From CAYNFR01 sp964396595 (GTDB lineage Bacteria > Bacteroidota > Bacteroidia > Chitinophagales > Saprospiraceae): 64,000 bases of DNA. The stretch spans positions 1 through 64,000 of the forward strand of contig CAYNFR010000017.1 in the NCBI GenBank assembly GCA_964396595.1, in the 5' to 3' direction. A program made the translations under genes and the position numbers. Within the stretch, counting starts at the first letter, position 1; each line of letters starts with the position of its first letter. Under the pieces are notes generated by a model, which had not been told where the DNA came from, did no database searches, and was given only the letters and a program-made list of their open reading frames with translations. This document shows, piece by piece, positions 36,213-45,157 of this stretch.

Positions 36213-38327
36213 CTATGATTTCTTTGCTGGCAAAGAAAAAGCTATATAACTATCACCTGACTTTGTACCCAGTTTGCCACCACCACAAGCTATTACGATA
36301 AAAGGCTTACCGCCATATTCGTAGATAGCCGGGGTGGCATATCCGGCAGCAGGTAGATCATGCTCCCATAATATCTTGCCTGTTTTCGATTCAAAAGCGC
36401 GTATTTTTTCATCCTTCGTGGCGGCGATGAATATTAGTCCAGAAGCCGTGGCGACAGGTCCACCATAATTTTCAGTTCCTGTAGTCATAGGTGCAAGATC
36501 AGGAGACACACCTAGAGGCACTTGCCATTTTATCTTCCCTGCATTCATGTCTATAGCTGTAAGTTGACCCCATGGAGGATTAATGATGGGATAGCCATCC
36601 GGCGCATAGAGTTTTTCATATCCGCGCATGGTATAGGGATAGGGCCATGTTTGCTCTCTTTGGTCTGTAAACTCTTTTTGAGAGGCTGAAATATACTGAT
36701 AAAGGCTAGTAATTTCTTCTTGACTAAAGTTTCTGAAAGCCGGCATAACGCCTCTGCCTGACCTGATCAATTCATTAAAGCTCAATAAATCATACCTGTC
36801 AGCCATTCTCATCAAAGAAGGGACGTTTCCAAACAGCGCAGAACCTTCTAAATTTCTACCATGACATGACTGACAGTATATACTATATGTCATGTTCACG
36901 CCAGACGAGTTATCGGCCTTATCCATTATCAATCGCCATGGCACTTCATTGCTGTTTATATACAATGTATGATCACGTTGATCAAAACTCACTCCTCCCC
37001 ACTCTGCACCACCATCAAAGCCCGGAAAGATTAATGTACCCTCCTCAGAAGGTGGTGCAAACATGTTATCATGATGCATGGAATTAAATACCTCTTGGGC
37101 ATAAACATGAATCTCTTCCGTCCTACTAGCAAGATCTTCTGTTGTAATCCGCTGTCGGCTGAAAGCAGGGTAATGCTGAGGTATAGGTTGTGTCACACTA
37201 GCTAACTCTTTAATCAGATCAGAGGGTGGTACTGGCTGCTCTACGATTGGGTACAGGGGCTCGCCTGTGAGTCTATTTAGAACAAAAAGATATCCGGATT
37301 TAGTAGGCTGGATAAGTGCAGGAACATTGCGACCATCTTTGATCAATTCTACTAGACTAGGAGCGAGAGGCAGATCCTTGTCCCAGAGGTCATGATGTAC
37401 TGTCTGGAAATGCCATATATATTTTCCGGTCTCGGCTTCAAGTGCAATGATGCTATTAGCAAAAAGATTATCCCCATGGCGGTCTCCGCCATAAAAATCA
37501 AATGACGCTGACCCTGTAGGTACATACACGATACCGTTCTTGCGATCAAGACTGAATCCTGACCAAGCATTGGCGCCACCTATGCGCAAATAAGCCTCTT
37601 CCGGCCAGGTGTCATATCCTAACTCGCCGGGCTTAGGAATGGTATGAAAAATCCACCTGAGATCACCTGTGTTAACATCAAAGGCCCGAATATGCCCCGG
37701 CACAGCACCTACAGACTCGCTGACTCGGCTACCTAAGATGATTAAATCGTTGAAAACAATCCCGGGTGTATTGTTGACGATAAACAAATTTTCTATGCCT
37801 GGATGCTCAAGTCCTGTGCGCAATGAAATAGATCCTCCATCACCAAACGAGTTCACTCCACGACCATCTTCCGCATTTACAGCATATAGTCTATCCCCTA
37901 CACTATAAAATATTATCTTCTCTGAGTCATTTAGCCCTGCAGAGCTGTACCATGCCAAACCCCTATTGACCCCCATCCCATGAATATGATGTCCTTGCTT
38001 CTGTGGGTCGAATACCCACTTATCTTCACCGGAAATCGCATCTATGGCAAATAGCCTTAGATCGGGAGATGTCCCGTAAAGTGTTTTATTAATGACTAAT
38101 GGATTGCATTGGATCTGAGAGCGACCAGTACTATCCGCGCCACCTGTGTGATACACCCACGCTACTTCTAATTGATCAACATTGCCCGTGTGAATACTCT
38201 GTATGTCAGAAAATTGCAAAGACTGAGCATCCCCGCGATAATGCGACCAATCGATATCATGCTGATTACCACATGACCATAAAAGAATTATGAAACCCAA
38301 CATAAACAGATACCTTCCCATTATCAT
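36213..38327 (-). CDS. PQQ-dependent dehydrogenase with inserted cytochrome c motif (lipoprotein)
   Basis: A periplasmic quinoprotein of 704 residues that oxidises sugars or alcohols. It is a probable lipoprotein (lipobox LLWSC, Cys19). WSHYRGDAQSLQFS begins the eight-bladed propeller; tryptophan-docking-like repeats such as GKYIWHFQTVHHDLWDKDLP follow. A haem c motif CQSCH (485-489) is inserted between blades, with a candidate Met ligand in GRGVMPAF. This layout is like membrane-bound glucose or glycerol dehydrogenases with an in-frame haem. Electrons could flow to the cbb3 chain. The substrate cannot be assigned. Confidence 0.88.
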   Translation of the reverse strand: MIMGRYLFMLGFIILLWSCGNQHDIDWSHYRGDAQSLQFSDIQSIHTGNVDQLEVAWVYHTGGADSTGRSQIQCNPLVINKTLYGTSPDLRLFAIDAISGEDKWVFDPQKQGHHIHGMGVNRGLAWYSSAGLNDSEKIIFYSVGDRLYAVNAEDGRGVNSFGDGGSISLRTGLEHPGIENLFIVNNTPGIVFNDLIILGSRVSESVGAVPGHIRAFDVNTGDLRWIFHTIPKPGELGYDTWPEEAYLRIGGANAWSGFSLDRKNGIVYVPTGSASFDFYGGDRHGDNLFANSIIALEAETGKYIWHFQTVHHDLWDKDLPLAPSLVELIKDGRNVPALIQPTKSGYLFVLNRLTGEPLYPIVEQPVPPSDLIKELASVTQPIPQHYPAFSRQRITTEDLASRTEEIHVYAQEVFNSMHHDNMFAPPSEEGTLIFPGFDGGAEWGGVSFDQRDHTLYINSNEVPWRLIMDKADNSSGVNMTYSIYCQSCHGRNLEGSALFGNVPSLMRMADRYDLLSFNELIRSGRGVMPAFRNFSQEEITSLYQYISASQKEFTDQREQTWPYPYTMRGYEKLYAPDGYPIINPPWGQLTAIDMNAGKIKWQVPLGVSPDLAPMTTGTENYGGPVATASGLIFIAATKDEKIRAFESKTGKILWEHDLPAAGYATPAIYEYGGKPFIVIACGGGKLGTKSGDSYIAFSLPAKKS

Positions 38328-38478
38328 CAGTGTGATTAGCCGAGATAATTTAACATATCCGATTCAGCATTTATAATGTGATTACAAGACATTGATAAGA
38401 AAACACAGTATTCGGACTCTCTTTAGCCTTTTAATAAATCACATAATCTTATAACCTGATCCCTTTATGCGCAGATAC

Positions 38479-39333
38479 TTAGTTTTGATTAAGTATTAGC
38501 GGCAATCCTTGTTTTCCGCCACCTACTATGACTATTTTGCTATTAGGCGATTTGGCTAGTTCAAGGGTAGCTTCAATACCTTTGTCTTGGAGAATTTTCT
38601 CCGTGAGTGATGCATTGAGTATGCGGTTCGCATCACTTTTAGCCTGCGCTTCAATAATCTTTCGCTCAGCTTCTTTACGCTCTCTTTCCAGTTTAAACTC
38701 GTATTGAAATGCCGCTTGCTCCTCTTGAAGTTTTAATTCGATTGCTGATTTAAGATTGTCAGGTAGCTGAACAGAGCGAATTAAGATAGCATCTAGTTCA
38801 ATATTTTTTTGTGCCACTCCGGCGCTTGACATATTAAATATCTCGACCTGAATTGCTTCACGCTTACTGCTGTATAGTTCTTCAGGCAGATATTTGCCGA
38901 TGACCTCTCTCGTCGCTGACCTGATCTCAGGTTTAATAATCCTTTCCAAGTATTCCTTACCGACCTCATCATGTAGGTGACCGATCCCTCCTGCTCTAGG
39001 GTGAAACCGATACGATAGTTCTACTTTAATTCCCAAACCATTACGAGAGAGCACATCAAGGGTCTCATATGCCTCGTTAATCCGTACATCATAAATGATC
39101 ATATCGTCCCAGGGCATAACGACATGAAAACCCTGATCATAAATCCTCTCTTTGTCCAGACCACCGGCAAAGCGCTTAAATTTTATGCCTTTCTCTCCAG
39201 AATTAATGGTAATAAATGTCGTGTTCGTTAATAACATAAATAAAAAAATACCTGCCACAGCATAAAAAAGAAGCTTGTTCAGGTTTTTTCCCTCAAATGG
39301 ATTGCGTGGTTGGTTCATGTTGATGGTCGCCAT
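38479..39333 (-). CDS. prohibitin/SPFH (Band 7) membrane protein
   Basis: A 284-residue protein with one N-terminal transmembrane helix (about 22-42) and a Band 7 domain (about 45-220) containing GFHVVMPWDDMIIYDVR and KPEIRSATREVIGKYLPEEL. A charged coiled coil rich in Glu/Lys/Ala and a short hydrophobic tail (KIVIVGGGKQGLPLIL) follow. Prohibitin-like proteins form large membrane rings that scaffold proteases. It stands alone and its role here is not known. Confidence 0.9.
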   Translation of the reverse strand: MATINMNQPRNPFEGKNLNKLLFYAVAGIFLFMLLTNTTFITINSGEKGIKFKRFAGGLDKERIYDQGFHVVMPWDDMIIYDVRINEAYETLDVLSRNGLGIKVELSYRFHPRAGGIGHLHDEVGKEYLERIIKPEIRSATREVIGKYLPEELYSSKREAIQVEIFNMSSAGVAQKNIELDAILIRSVQLPDNLKSAIELKLQEEQAAFQYEFKLERERKEAERKIIEAQAKSDANRILNASLTEKILQDKGIEATLELAKSPNSKIVIVGGGKQGLPLILNQN

Positions 39334-39450
39334 TTTTCTGTTGTTTAGTCTGTTAATTCAGTTAAATAATCTATTAATCCTAATAGTATCTCACAAAAAA
39401 GTGTTCATAACATCAGTGAAATATTCATCGATTATTATCAACACCGAGTT

Positions 39451-40437
39451 TCATTTGTTCAAAGATACAAGTTCCAACACGGTATTCATCAGTATCAGTG
39501 GAGAAATATCATTCAGACATCGCATGTGCTTGAGTGGACATTGTGTTCTGCCATGAGTTGAGCATGGCCTGCAACTGAGATTATTGTTGCTGACATTTCT
39601 TACATGAGTGGAGACACCTTGGCGATACAAAGGCGCCAAACCAAAATCTTCATGCGTGCTACCCCATACCACTATCATGGACTTTTCTAATGCAGCGCTG
39701 AGGTGCATCGTAAAAGTATCACCGGTGATAACTAATGCGGCTTTCGCCATTTTGTCAATAGTCTGAGCAATATCTAAAGTACTAACTAAATTTTCACAAT
39801 TATCGGGAATTACCGTCCCTCTTACATCTACATCTGAACCACCTATCCACACGAACCTATGCTCCGGCATTAATTGACATAGTTGTGTAGCTAGTCTCAA
39901 GGGTACCCGTTTCGTATGTGCACTACCTCCCAGTGAGACAAGGATGTAATCCTTTTCGTCACGCCTAGGGAAGTTTATATCTATTCCCTGCCCATCATAC
40001 ATGATGCCTAAGCTATCAAGTGCAGCGTAATAGTTATAGATGCGATGTGGATACTTAAACCGTGGTTCCCGGGTAAGCAATGACCACCATTTCTTCGCTA
40101 CTTCTCTATGCGATCGAAGGATTTTTCGTGCCAAAAATGTCGTGACAATTCTGGATCGCAGATTATTATGAAGATCCACGACTAGATCGTAATCTTCTAC
40201 TCTCAAGTTACTGATAATCGTGGCCAATGTATTGTCGAATTCAATTACGCGATCTACCCCCTTAAGTGTTCTCGCCCATTCGGCGAAAGCCGCTTTAGTT
40301 ATAATATGGATTTCTGTAGAGGGGAAAGTCTTTTTTAGACTTCTTACTACGGGTTGACACAAGAGTATATCTCCGATAGAGCTGAAACGAATAATCAATA
40401 TTTTATTGACTACATGACTGGATGATCCTCTTGGCAT
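39451..40437 (-). CDS. glycosyltransferase family 9 (heptosyltransferase-like)
   Basis: A 328-residue cytosolic enzyme of the GT9 (ADP-heptose transferase-like) family, probably acting in LPS core or other surface-glycan synthesis. It starts with ILIIRFSSIGDILLCQPVVRSLK, the family's nucleotide-sugar fold, and includes LVSLGGSAHTKRVPL and later ITGDTFTMHLSAALEKSMIVV, the donor-binding signature. The 3' end carries C-rich stretches (NLSCRPCSTHGRTQCPLKHMRC), the HG-containing block common in GT9. It overlaps the preceding lipoprotein gene by 28 nt. Confidence 0.86.
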   Translation of the reverse strand: MPRGSSSHVVNKILIIRFSSIGDILLCQPVVRSLKKTFPSTEIHIITKAAFAEWARTLKGVDRVIEFDNTLATIISNLRVEDYDLVVDLHNNLRSRIVTTFLARKILRSHREVAKKWWSLLTREPRFKYPHRIYNYYAALDSLGIMYDGQGIDINFPRRDEKDYILVSLGGSAHTKRVPLRLATQLCQLMPEHRFVWIGGSDVDVRGTVIPDNCENLVSTLDIAQTIDKMAKAALVITGDTFTMHLSAALEKSMIVVWGSTHEDFGLAPLYRQGVSTHVRNVSNNNLSCRPCSTHGRTQCPLKHMRCLNDISPLILMNTVLELVSLNK

Positions 40438-40838
40438 AGTGATGTGAGATTTCGATATAATAATTCCACAATTGGGGAAATAGTCTCATTGCCTCCGCCC
40501 CACACAATATTGAGTCTCTCGACACCTTGATTTTCATAAACTAGAAAATAGCTCATAGTGCCCGGATCTTGCAGGTTCTCCTCGGTCTTGGCTAACTTTT
40601 TCAAAATATTGAATGCTTGCTCAAGCGTTGATTTATCGATTGGCTTGAGATCAACAAGTGCATCATTATACTTCTTGCGACCTAGTGTGCGTCCATCAGA
40701 ATATATAACATACTCTGTATATGATCCGGCAAAACCACCAAACGACCCCAATTTAACCAAAGTCGGTTTCCGCTGCTTATCAAAAGTAGTTTTGCAATGA
40801 GTAAAAGCTATGATGACAAATAAGGATATTGCCATCAT
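40410..40838 (-). CDS. small lipoprotein of unknown function
   Basis: I chose the start at 40838 (MMAISLFVIIAFTHC) since the upstream Met adds 16 hydrophilic residues before a clear signal. The predicted product is about 142 residues: a short signal, then a possible lipidation Cys in FTHC and a soluble domain with FGGFAGSYTEYVIYSDGRTLGR and later VERLNIVWGGGNETISPIVE. I do not recognise the family. It overlaps the GT9 gene and may be translationally coupled to it. Confidence 0.65.
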   Translation of the reverse strand: MMAISLFVIIAFTHCKTTFDKQRKPTLVKLGSFGGFAGSYTEYVIYSDGRTLGRKKYNDALVDLKPIDKSTLEQAFNILKKLAKTEENLQDPGTMSYFLVYENQGVERLNIVWGGGNETISPIVELLYRNLTSLCQEDHPVM

Positions 40839-41002
40839 TAAACCTTTTCTTAAGTATTGCCATCGACTCCCTTCTGGAAATATCATTATTTAGTTGTTAA
40901 GATCTGTATGTCTGCGAATATACCATCCACATACGGATCAGTAGTCTTAAAAATGAAATTGGTGTCTATTGCACATTCAAAATTAAGCCCGTGTCAAGTA
41001 GT

Positions 41003-41686
41003 TTATGGCCTCACATACCTTATTTGTTCAGGTACGTCATGATCATTAAGCGAAAAATGATCGTGAAGAGCATTCTTTTTTAGAATCTTAAAAAAGGCAT
41101 CTTTTGATATAAGTTCAGAGCCGAAGCTTCTCATATGATCTGTGTCTTGCTGACAATCTATCATCTCAACACCTTTAGCTTCTAATATTTTTACCAGATG
41201 GATAAATCCATACTTGGATGCATTTGGCACGATAGAAAACATTGACTCACCGAAAAATATTTTTCCTCGAACTATACCGTATAAGCCACCTACAAGTCTA
41301 TCTCCCTCCCATACTTCCACTGAATGTGCAATGTTCATTTCATGTAAGACAGTGTAAGCATCTTGCATCTCTTGACTCAACCATGTGCTGTCTTGTCCGG
41401 ATCTAGGGACATTGGCGCAAGCCGCTATTACCTCATTAAAGCAGCGATCTATGGAAATGCTAAATCTTTGTTGATTGAGCAATGAACGCATACTTTTGGC
41501 CACTTTTAGTTTTGATGGAATCAATACTAAACGAGGATGCGTGTACCACCACAAGATTGGAGCCTCATTATACCAGGGAAATATACCAAACTGATATGCC
41601 AGCAAAAGCCTTGCTAGAGATAGGTCTCCACCATAAGCTAATAATCCATCCCTACTTGCTAAAAGAGGATGGGGAAAGAACAACAT
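41003..41686 (-). CDS. aat: leucyl/phenylalanyl-tRNA-protein transferase
   Basis: It adds Leu or Phe to the N terminus of proteins with Arg or Lys at position 1, marking them for ClpS/ClpAP. The 227-residue length is usual. Family motifs include YGGDLSLARLLLAYQFGIFPW, ILWWYTHPRLVLIP, SVEVWEGDRLVGGLYG and GESMFS...FIHLVKILEAKG. It lies 14 nt after clpS on the same strand, so both parts of the bacterial N-degron pathway are together. Confidence 0.93.
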   Translation of the reverse strand: MLFFPHPLLASRDGLLAYGGDLSLARLLLAYQFGIFPWYNEAPILWWYTHPRLVLIPSKLKVAKSMRSLLNQQRFSISIDRCFNEVIAACANVPRSGQDSTWLSQEMQDAYTVLHEMNIAHSVEVWEGDRLVGGLYGIVRGKIFFGESMFSIVPNASKYGFIHLVKILEAKGVEMIDCQQDTDHMRSFGSELISKDAFFKILKKNALHDHFSLNDHDVPEQIRYVRP

Positions 41687-41700
41687 GAAGAGATTTTAAA

Positions 41701-42006
41701 TCAGTGCTTTTCCTGATAAGATTCTATTACTGCTGAAAGACCCCTGTTGATCAATTCATCTTTCATGGGCTTTAAATCAGGAAAAGATCCAGTCTTGACT
41801 GTGGCCTTGCCCTTGTAATGAACAATTAATGACAGCTGCTCCGCCTGAACCTCTGTATGACCACATACATCAACAAGAGATTCTATGACCCAGTCAAAAG
41901 TATTCACGTCATCATTGTAAACGATCAATTCGGATTTGTCAATTACCTCCACCGCGTCAATAACCTCAAATTCTTGAGCATCATAAGTTGAGAAAGGAAA
42001 TGTCAT
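41701..42006 (-). CDS. clpS: ATP-dependent Clp protease adaptor ClpS
   Basis: A 101-residue adaptor that hands N-degron substrates to ClpA/ClpC. It has the ClpS core LIVYNDDVNTFDWVIESLV, then EQLSLIVHYKGKATVKTG. The N terminus is acidic and flexible, as usual. It lies 17 nt after the peroxiredoxin and 14 nt before aat, so the three are probably co-transcribed. Confidence 0.94.
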   Translation of the reverse strand: MTFPFSTYDAQEFEVIDAVEVIDKSELIVYNDDVNTFDWVIESLVDVCGHTEVQAEQLSLIVHYKGKATVKTGSFPDLKPMKDELINRGLSAVIESYQEKH

Positions 42007-42023
42007 GGGGTAAGTTTTTAATA

Positions 42024-42491
42024 TTAAGAATGATCAACAAGTGATTTTATGGCTGCAAAATTAGGAACTTCACCGGCATTATCAAGAACTTCTGCATACT
42101 TAACAGTTCCATCCTCCCCTATCAAAAATGCTGATCTCTTGGACACGCCCCTCATTCCCAATACAAAATTGTCATATATAGCGCCGTATGCAGTACTTAC
42201 TTCTTTATTAAAGTCACTTAACAATGGAAAATTATATCCATGGGCTTTCTTAAAGTGATCCAATGTGAATAGTGAATCCACAGAAATCCCCAATACATCA
42301 ATACCGAGATTATTATAAGTAGCGATATCATCTCTGACGGAGCATAATTCTTCTGTACACACCCCAGTGAATGCCAATGGGAAAAAAAGCATAAGCACTT
42401 TGCGCCCCTTATAATCTGAAAGACTTACTTCTTGCTTATCCGAAGAATACAAAGTAAAATCTGGTGCGATGTCTTTAACTGCGATACTCAT
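42024..42491 (-). CDS. peroxiredoxin (AhpC/TSA, BCP/AhpE-like)
   Basis: A 155-residue thiol peroxidase. The peroxidatic Cys is in LAFTGVCTEELC, preceded by FFPLAFTG, the standard context; a second Cys five residues later could resolve it, as in BCP-type enzymes. The later GVSKRSAFLIGEDGTVKY fits the family. It probably heads the prx-clpS-aat transcript. The 42492-42711 gap upstream holds a C/G-rich hairpin and the divergent DMT gene's start. Confidence 0.88.
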   Translation of the reverse strand: MSIAVKDIAPDFTLYSSDKQEVSLSDYKGRKVLMLFFPLAFTGVCTEELCSVRDDIATYNNLGIDVLGISVDSLFTLDHFKKAHGYNFPLLSDFNKEVSTAYGAIYDNFVLGMRGVSKRSAFLIGEDGTVKYAEVLDNAGEVPNFAAIKSLVDHS

Positions 42492-42565
42492 CTCCTTTGA
42501 TATTTGTCACGAAAGTAGCGTTTTAAATCCTATAGCGAAGTAAGGAAAGCTTAGTATTTTTTTAT

Positions 42566-42586
42566 TCCCCCTATTTATGGGGGGGA
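42566..42586. repeat. G/C-run hairpin between the peroxiredoxin and DMT genes
   Basis: TCCCCC (42566-42571) faces GGGGGGGA (42579-42586) across a 7-nt AT-rich spacer, in an otherwise AT-rich divergent promoter region. It lacks a T-tract after the stem on either strand, so it is not a clear terminator. It could be an operator or simple chance slippage sequence. Confidence 0.35.
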
Positions 42587-42700
42587 GATATCCTAAATCG
42601 CGTTTTATTAAATTCTATACATGAAGTAAACACATTGGCGGAAATAAAGCTTTCGCCATACAACGATCTTAAGAAAGCATACTTTAGCGTCCGTTAAAAC

Positions 42701-42706
42701 GGAGGT
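42701..42706 (+). promoter_or_regulatory. strong Shine-Dalgarno site of the DMT gene, partly in a hairpin
   Basis: GGAGGT ends 5 nt before the ATG at 42712; Bacteroidota genes seldom show such a site. The segment TCCG-TTAAAA-CGGA (42690-42703) can fold so that GGA of the site is paired, which could limit translation. Only the sequence is seen; the control is inferred. Confidence 0.5.
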
Positions 42707-42711
42707 CGTGC

Positions 42712-43590
42712 ATGGATATAAAAAAGCGTGCTTATCTAATATTTCATTTCTGCGTCATATTGTGGGGTTTCACGGCTATATTAGGTGACCTGATCAGTTT
42801 GTCAGCAATCGTATTGGTGTGGTGGCGGGTCTTTTTAACCAGTATAGGTATGTATAGCTTCAGCAAGGTGAGGTCAAGCATTATGTCTATCAACAGAAGC
42901 GAAATATGGCGACTACTCGGGATAGGTGTCGTTATCGGAGCGCATTGGATCTGTTTTTATGGTTCGGTCAAGCTTGCCAATGCATCCATAGCGCTTATAG
43001 GATTGTCTTTGACTGCCTTTTTTACAGCACTTGTTGAGCCTTTACTGTCGGATAGATCATTTAGCCGCAGTGACTTACTATTTGGGCTAGCTGTGATCCC
43101 CGGCATCATTCTAATTGCGGGTGGGCTGGAAGGCAACATGATGGTCGGGTTGATCGTCGGGTTGATTGCTGCGTTATTATCAGCTGTTTTTGCCATTATG
43201 AACAAGACAAGCTTGCATATCACTAATCCTGAAACCATGACTTTCGTAGAGATGTCTGGTGCATGGCTATTCATGAATATTGTCCTGCTTTTTGCTTTTC
43301 TTTCAGGAAATCTTGGGACCATGACTCCATCCTCAAATGATTGGTTCTGGATATTTGTACTAGTCTGCGGTTGTACGATTGTGCCATTTATCTTACACTT
43401 GATCGCATTGAGACATTTGACGGCTTTTGCTTCTAATCTCATCACTCATCTCGAACCGGTTTATGGCATTTTGATGGCATACTTTATCCTCAAGGATCAT
43501 GAACAGCTGTCCCCCAGCTTTTATTGGGGTGGAGCCATTGTGATGGCGACTGTTTTTCTATATCCCGTGATGAATAAAACAGAAAGTTGA
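42712..43590 (+). CDS. EamA-family drug/metabolite exporter
   Basis: A 292-residue inner-membrane protein with ten transmembrane helices in two EamA repeats (about 5-135 and 150-288). Repeat starts are marked by LIFHFCVILWGFTAILGD and, in the second half, GALLSAVF-like VGLIAALLSAVFAIMNK. The family exports amino acids, nucleobases or drugs; the substrate here is not known. Its stop codon abuts the stop of the convergent aminotransferase gene, sharing a TGATCA. Its start has a strong ribosome-binding site. Confidence 0.88.
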   Translation: MDIKKRAYLIFHFCVILWGFTAILGDLISLSAIVLVWWRVFLTSIGMYSFSKVRSSIMSINRSEIWRLLGIGVVIGAHWICFYGSVKLANASIALIGLSLTAFFTALVEPLLSDRSFSRSDLLFGLAVIPGIILIAGGLEGNMMVGLIVGLIAALLSAVFAIMNKTSLHITNPETMTFVEMSGAWLFMNIVLLFAFLSGNLGTMTPSSNDWFWIFVLVCGCTIVPFILHLIALRHLTAFASNLITHLEPVYGILMAYFILKDHEQLSPSFYWGGAIVMATVFLYPVMNKTES

Positions 43591-44403
43591 TCACCAGTCC
43601 TTGACTAAATTCTGTAACGCACAGGTAATTTCTCCTATTTGTCCATTTCCAATCTGACTTTCTCTAATACGCGTTATGGGCAAGATGTTTTTTGTCGTAC
43701 TTGACACAAATACCTCATCGGCGGTAAATAGTTCGCTAAGCGGCACTCTATCCGGTACCACTATTTCGAAACCCTGACTGGCACAATCAAGGACACGCTG
43801 TCGCGTAATTCCTTTCAAAATGTTTTCTCCCGGTGTATAGATGATTTTGTTTTTTACGATGAATACATTACATCTCGAAGACTCGTAAAAATATTGCCCA
43901 TCATGAAAGACGAAGTCTGCAGCCCCAAACTTCTTGAGTAGAGAGGCATGCATAGCCGGAAACATATAATTAATGGTCTTGATCTCCGGGATATCACGCA
44001 TGTAATGGATATCTACTAATACACTTTGTTGAACCGAAGGGGATATACGATGCAGCTCATAAGGGATCATAATCAGGGTAACCTGTCCATCAGGATCGAA
44101 GCCATTCTGTGATACCCCGGCTGTAACAATTACTTTTACACCACATGCTGGCAGATAGTTCGTTGCGAGCAATTGATCAAGAAAATGCTTTATCTCTGAT
44201 CGTGTATAGCTGATTTCAAGCCCAGCAAGGGTTAAAGACTTGTAAAATCTGTCGAGATAAAGTTCGAGATAAGGATTGTAGCCGTCGAGCATCTTGAAAT
44301 AATCAAATATCCCATAAGCCCTGTGTAGTGCAAGATCGTAGACACTTACGCGTGCGTCAGAAGCATCAATTATGCAATCATTGAAAAAGACTTTGTGCGT
44401 CAT
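43591..44403 (-). CDS. class IV aminotransferase (PLP-dependent)
   Basis: A 270-residue fold-type IV PLP enzyme. I chose ATG at 44403 (MTHKVFFNDCIIDA), as the longer form adds a non-homologous stretch. Motifs include DLALHRAYGIFDYFKM, EIKTINYMFPAMHASLL with the probable catalytic Lys in EIKTINY, ESSRCNVFIVKN and LKGITRQRVLD. It resembles branched-chain aminotransferase, D-amino acid aminotransferase and aminodeoxychorismate lyase; these cannot be told apart here. A terminator lies just upstream of it, so it has its own promoter. Confidence 0.83.
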   Translation of the reverse strand: MTHKVFFNDCIIDASDARVSVYDLALHRAYGIFDYFKMLDGYNPYLELYLDRFYKSLTLAGLEISYTRSEIKHFLDQLLATNYLPACGVKVIVTAGVSQNGFDPDGQVTLIMIPYELHRISPSVQQSVLVDIHYMRDIPEIKTINYMFPAMHASLLKKFGAADFVFHDGQYFYESSRCNVFIVKNKIIYTPGENILKGITRQRVLDCASQGFEIVVPDRVPLSELFTADEVFVSSTTKNILPITRIRESQIGNGQIGEITCALQNLVKDW

Positions 44404-44465
44404 AAGCTTTCTAACAAAAAATTTCAACCAAATTGCTGATTCCACCGGCAAGCAAAGAAATAAAA

Positions 44466-44489
44466 AAAGGGTCGAAAACTCGACCCTTT
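44466..44489 (-). terminator. rho-independent terminator of the lipoprotein gene at 44.5-45.0 kb
   Basis: AAAGGGTCGA and TCGACCCTTT form a perfect 10-bp stem with a 4-nt loop, followed on the minus strand by a T-tract. It lies 43 nt after the stop of the upstream gene and separates it from the class IV aminotransferase. Confidence 0.9.
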
Positions 44490-44531
44490 ATAATAGACCA
44501 ACCAACCCAAGTTTAAAAATTCTTCAACAGC

Positions 44532-45017
44532 CTACCAATGCTTGAATGACTCGTAATCTGTGTTATATTTATTGGCGGTAAGCGTCCCGATCACAAAATT
44601 GATGTGTGAGCTAGACCAAATACCTGTCTTGTTATCGTCAATAATCATGAAACTACCTTGTTCGTCCGACTGTACCGTGGATACACATTTAAGAATAAGC
44701 TGACCATTACTCAACCTTCCGAAAAGCTGAAAATTGTAGTTATCTCTTGATGGAACTTTTATATAGCCACGTACATAGTCCCCATAAAAATAAAACAACT
44801 GCATTTTGAACTTTTCCTCCATTCCGTTGACCACCCGTTCTCCTGCATAAACCACGACAGAATCAAAACCCATCCCTTTGTCAAAATACTGCGGATCACT
44901 TACATTGATCTTCGCCAGCGTTCTATTGATTAGCTTGACATCTTCGATATCTGTACTTTCCTGCGCACATCCTGCTATAATCCACGTTAGGATCAGATAC
45001 AAGAGTAATCGTTTCAT
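44532..45017 (-). CDS. lipoprotein of unknown function
   Basis: A 161-residue lipoprotein with a clear lipobox (WIIAGC, Cys17). The mature part has MQLFYFYGDYVRGYIKVPS and LFGRLSNGQLILKCVSTVQ, suggesting a beta-rich fold. I recognise no family. It sits just before the array of small secreted proteins but is on the opposite strand and has its own terminator. Confidence 0.7.
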   Translation of the reverse strand: MKRLLLYLILTWIIAGCAQESTDIEDVKLINRTLAKINVSDPQYFDKGMGFDSVVVYAGERVVNGMEEKFKMQLFYFYGDYVRGYIKVPSRDNYNFQLFGRLSNGQLILKCVSTVQSDEQGSFMIIDDNKTGIWSSSHINFVIGTLTANKYNTDYESFKHW

Positions 45018-45125
45018 GGCGTAAATATAATGATTATTTATATATATATATTTTTTTAATATAAAAATTTTATGCTTTTATAGCCTGGAACAAAGCGGGT
45101 AATAATATATTATAAAAAAACGTCA

Positions 45126-45149
45126 TATATTTGACCGAAGATTGGTCAA
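45126..45149 (+). promoter_or_regulatory. -7 promoter element with overlapping inverted repeat
   Basis: TATATTTG (45126-45133) is a perfect Bacteroidota -7 element. TTGACC-N7-GGTCAA (45131-45149) overlaps its 3' end and the likely start of transcription, an operator-like position. No TTG at -33 was found. Together they precede the first gene of the secreted-protein array. Confidence 0.45.
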
Positions 45150-45157
45150 TAGCAATT

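Noticed and set aside
42566..42586. C/G-run hairpin as a terminator for the peroxiredoxin or exporter genes
   Set aside because: It lies upstream of both genes and has no following T-tract on either strand.
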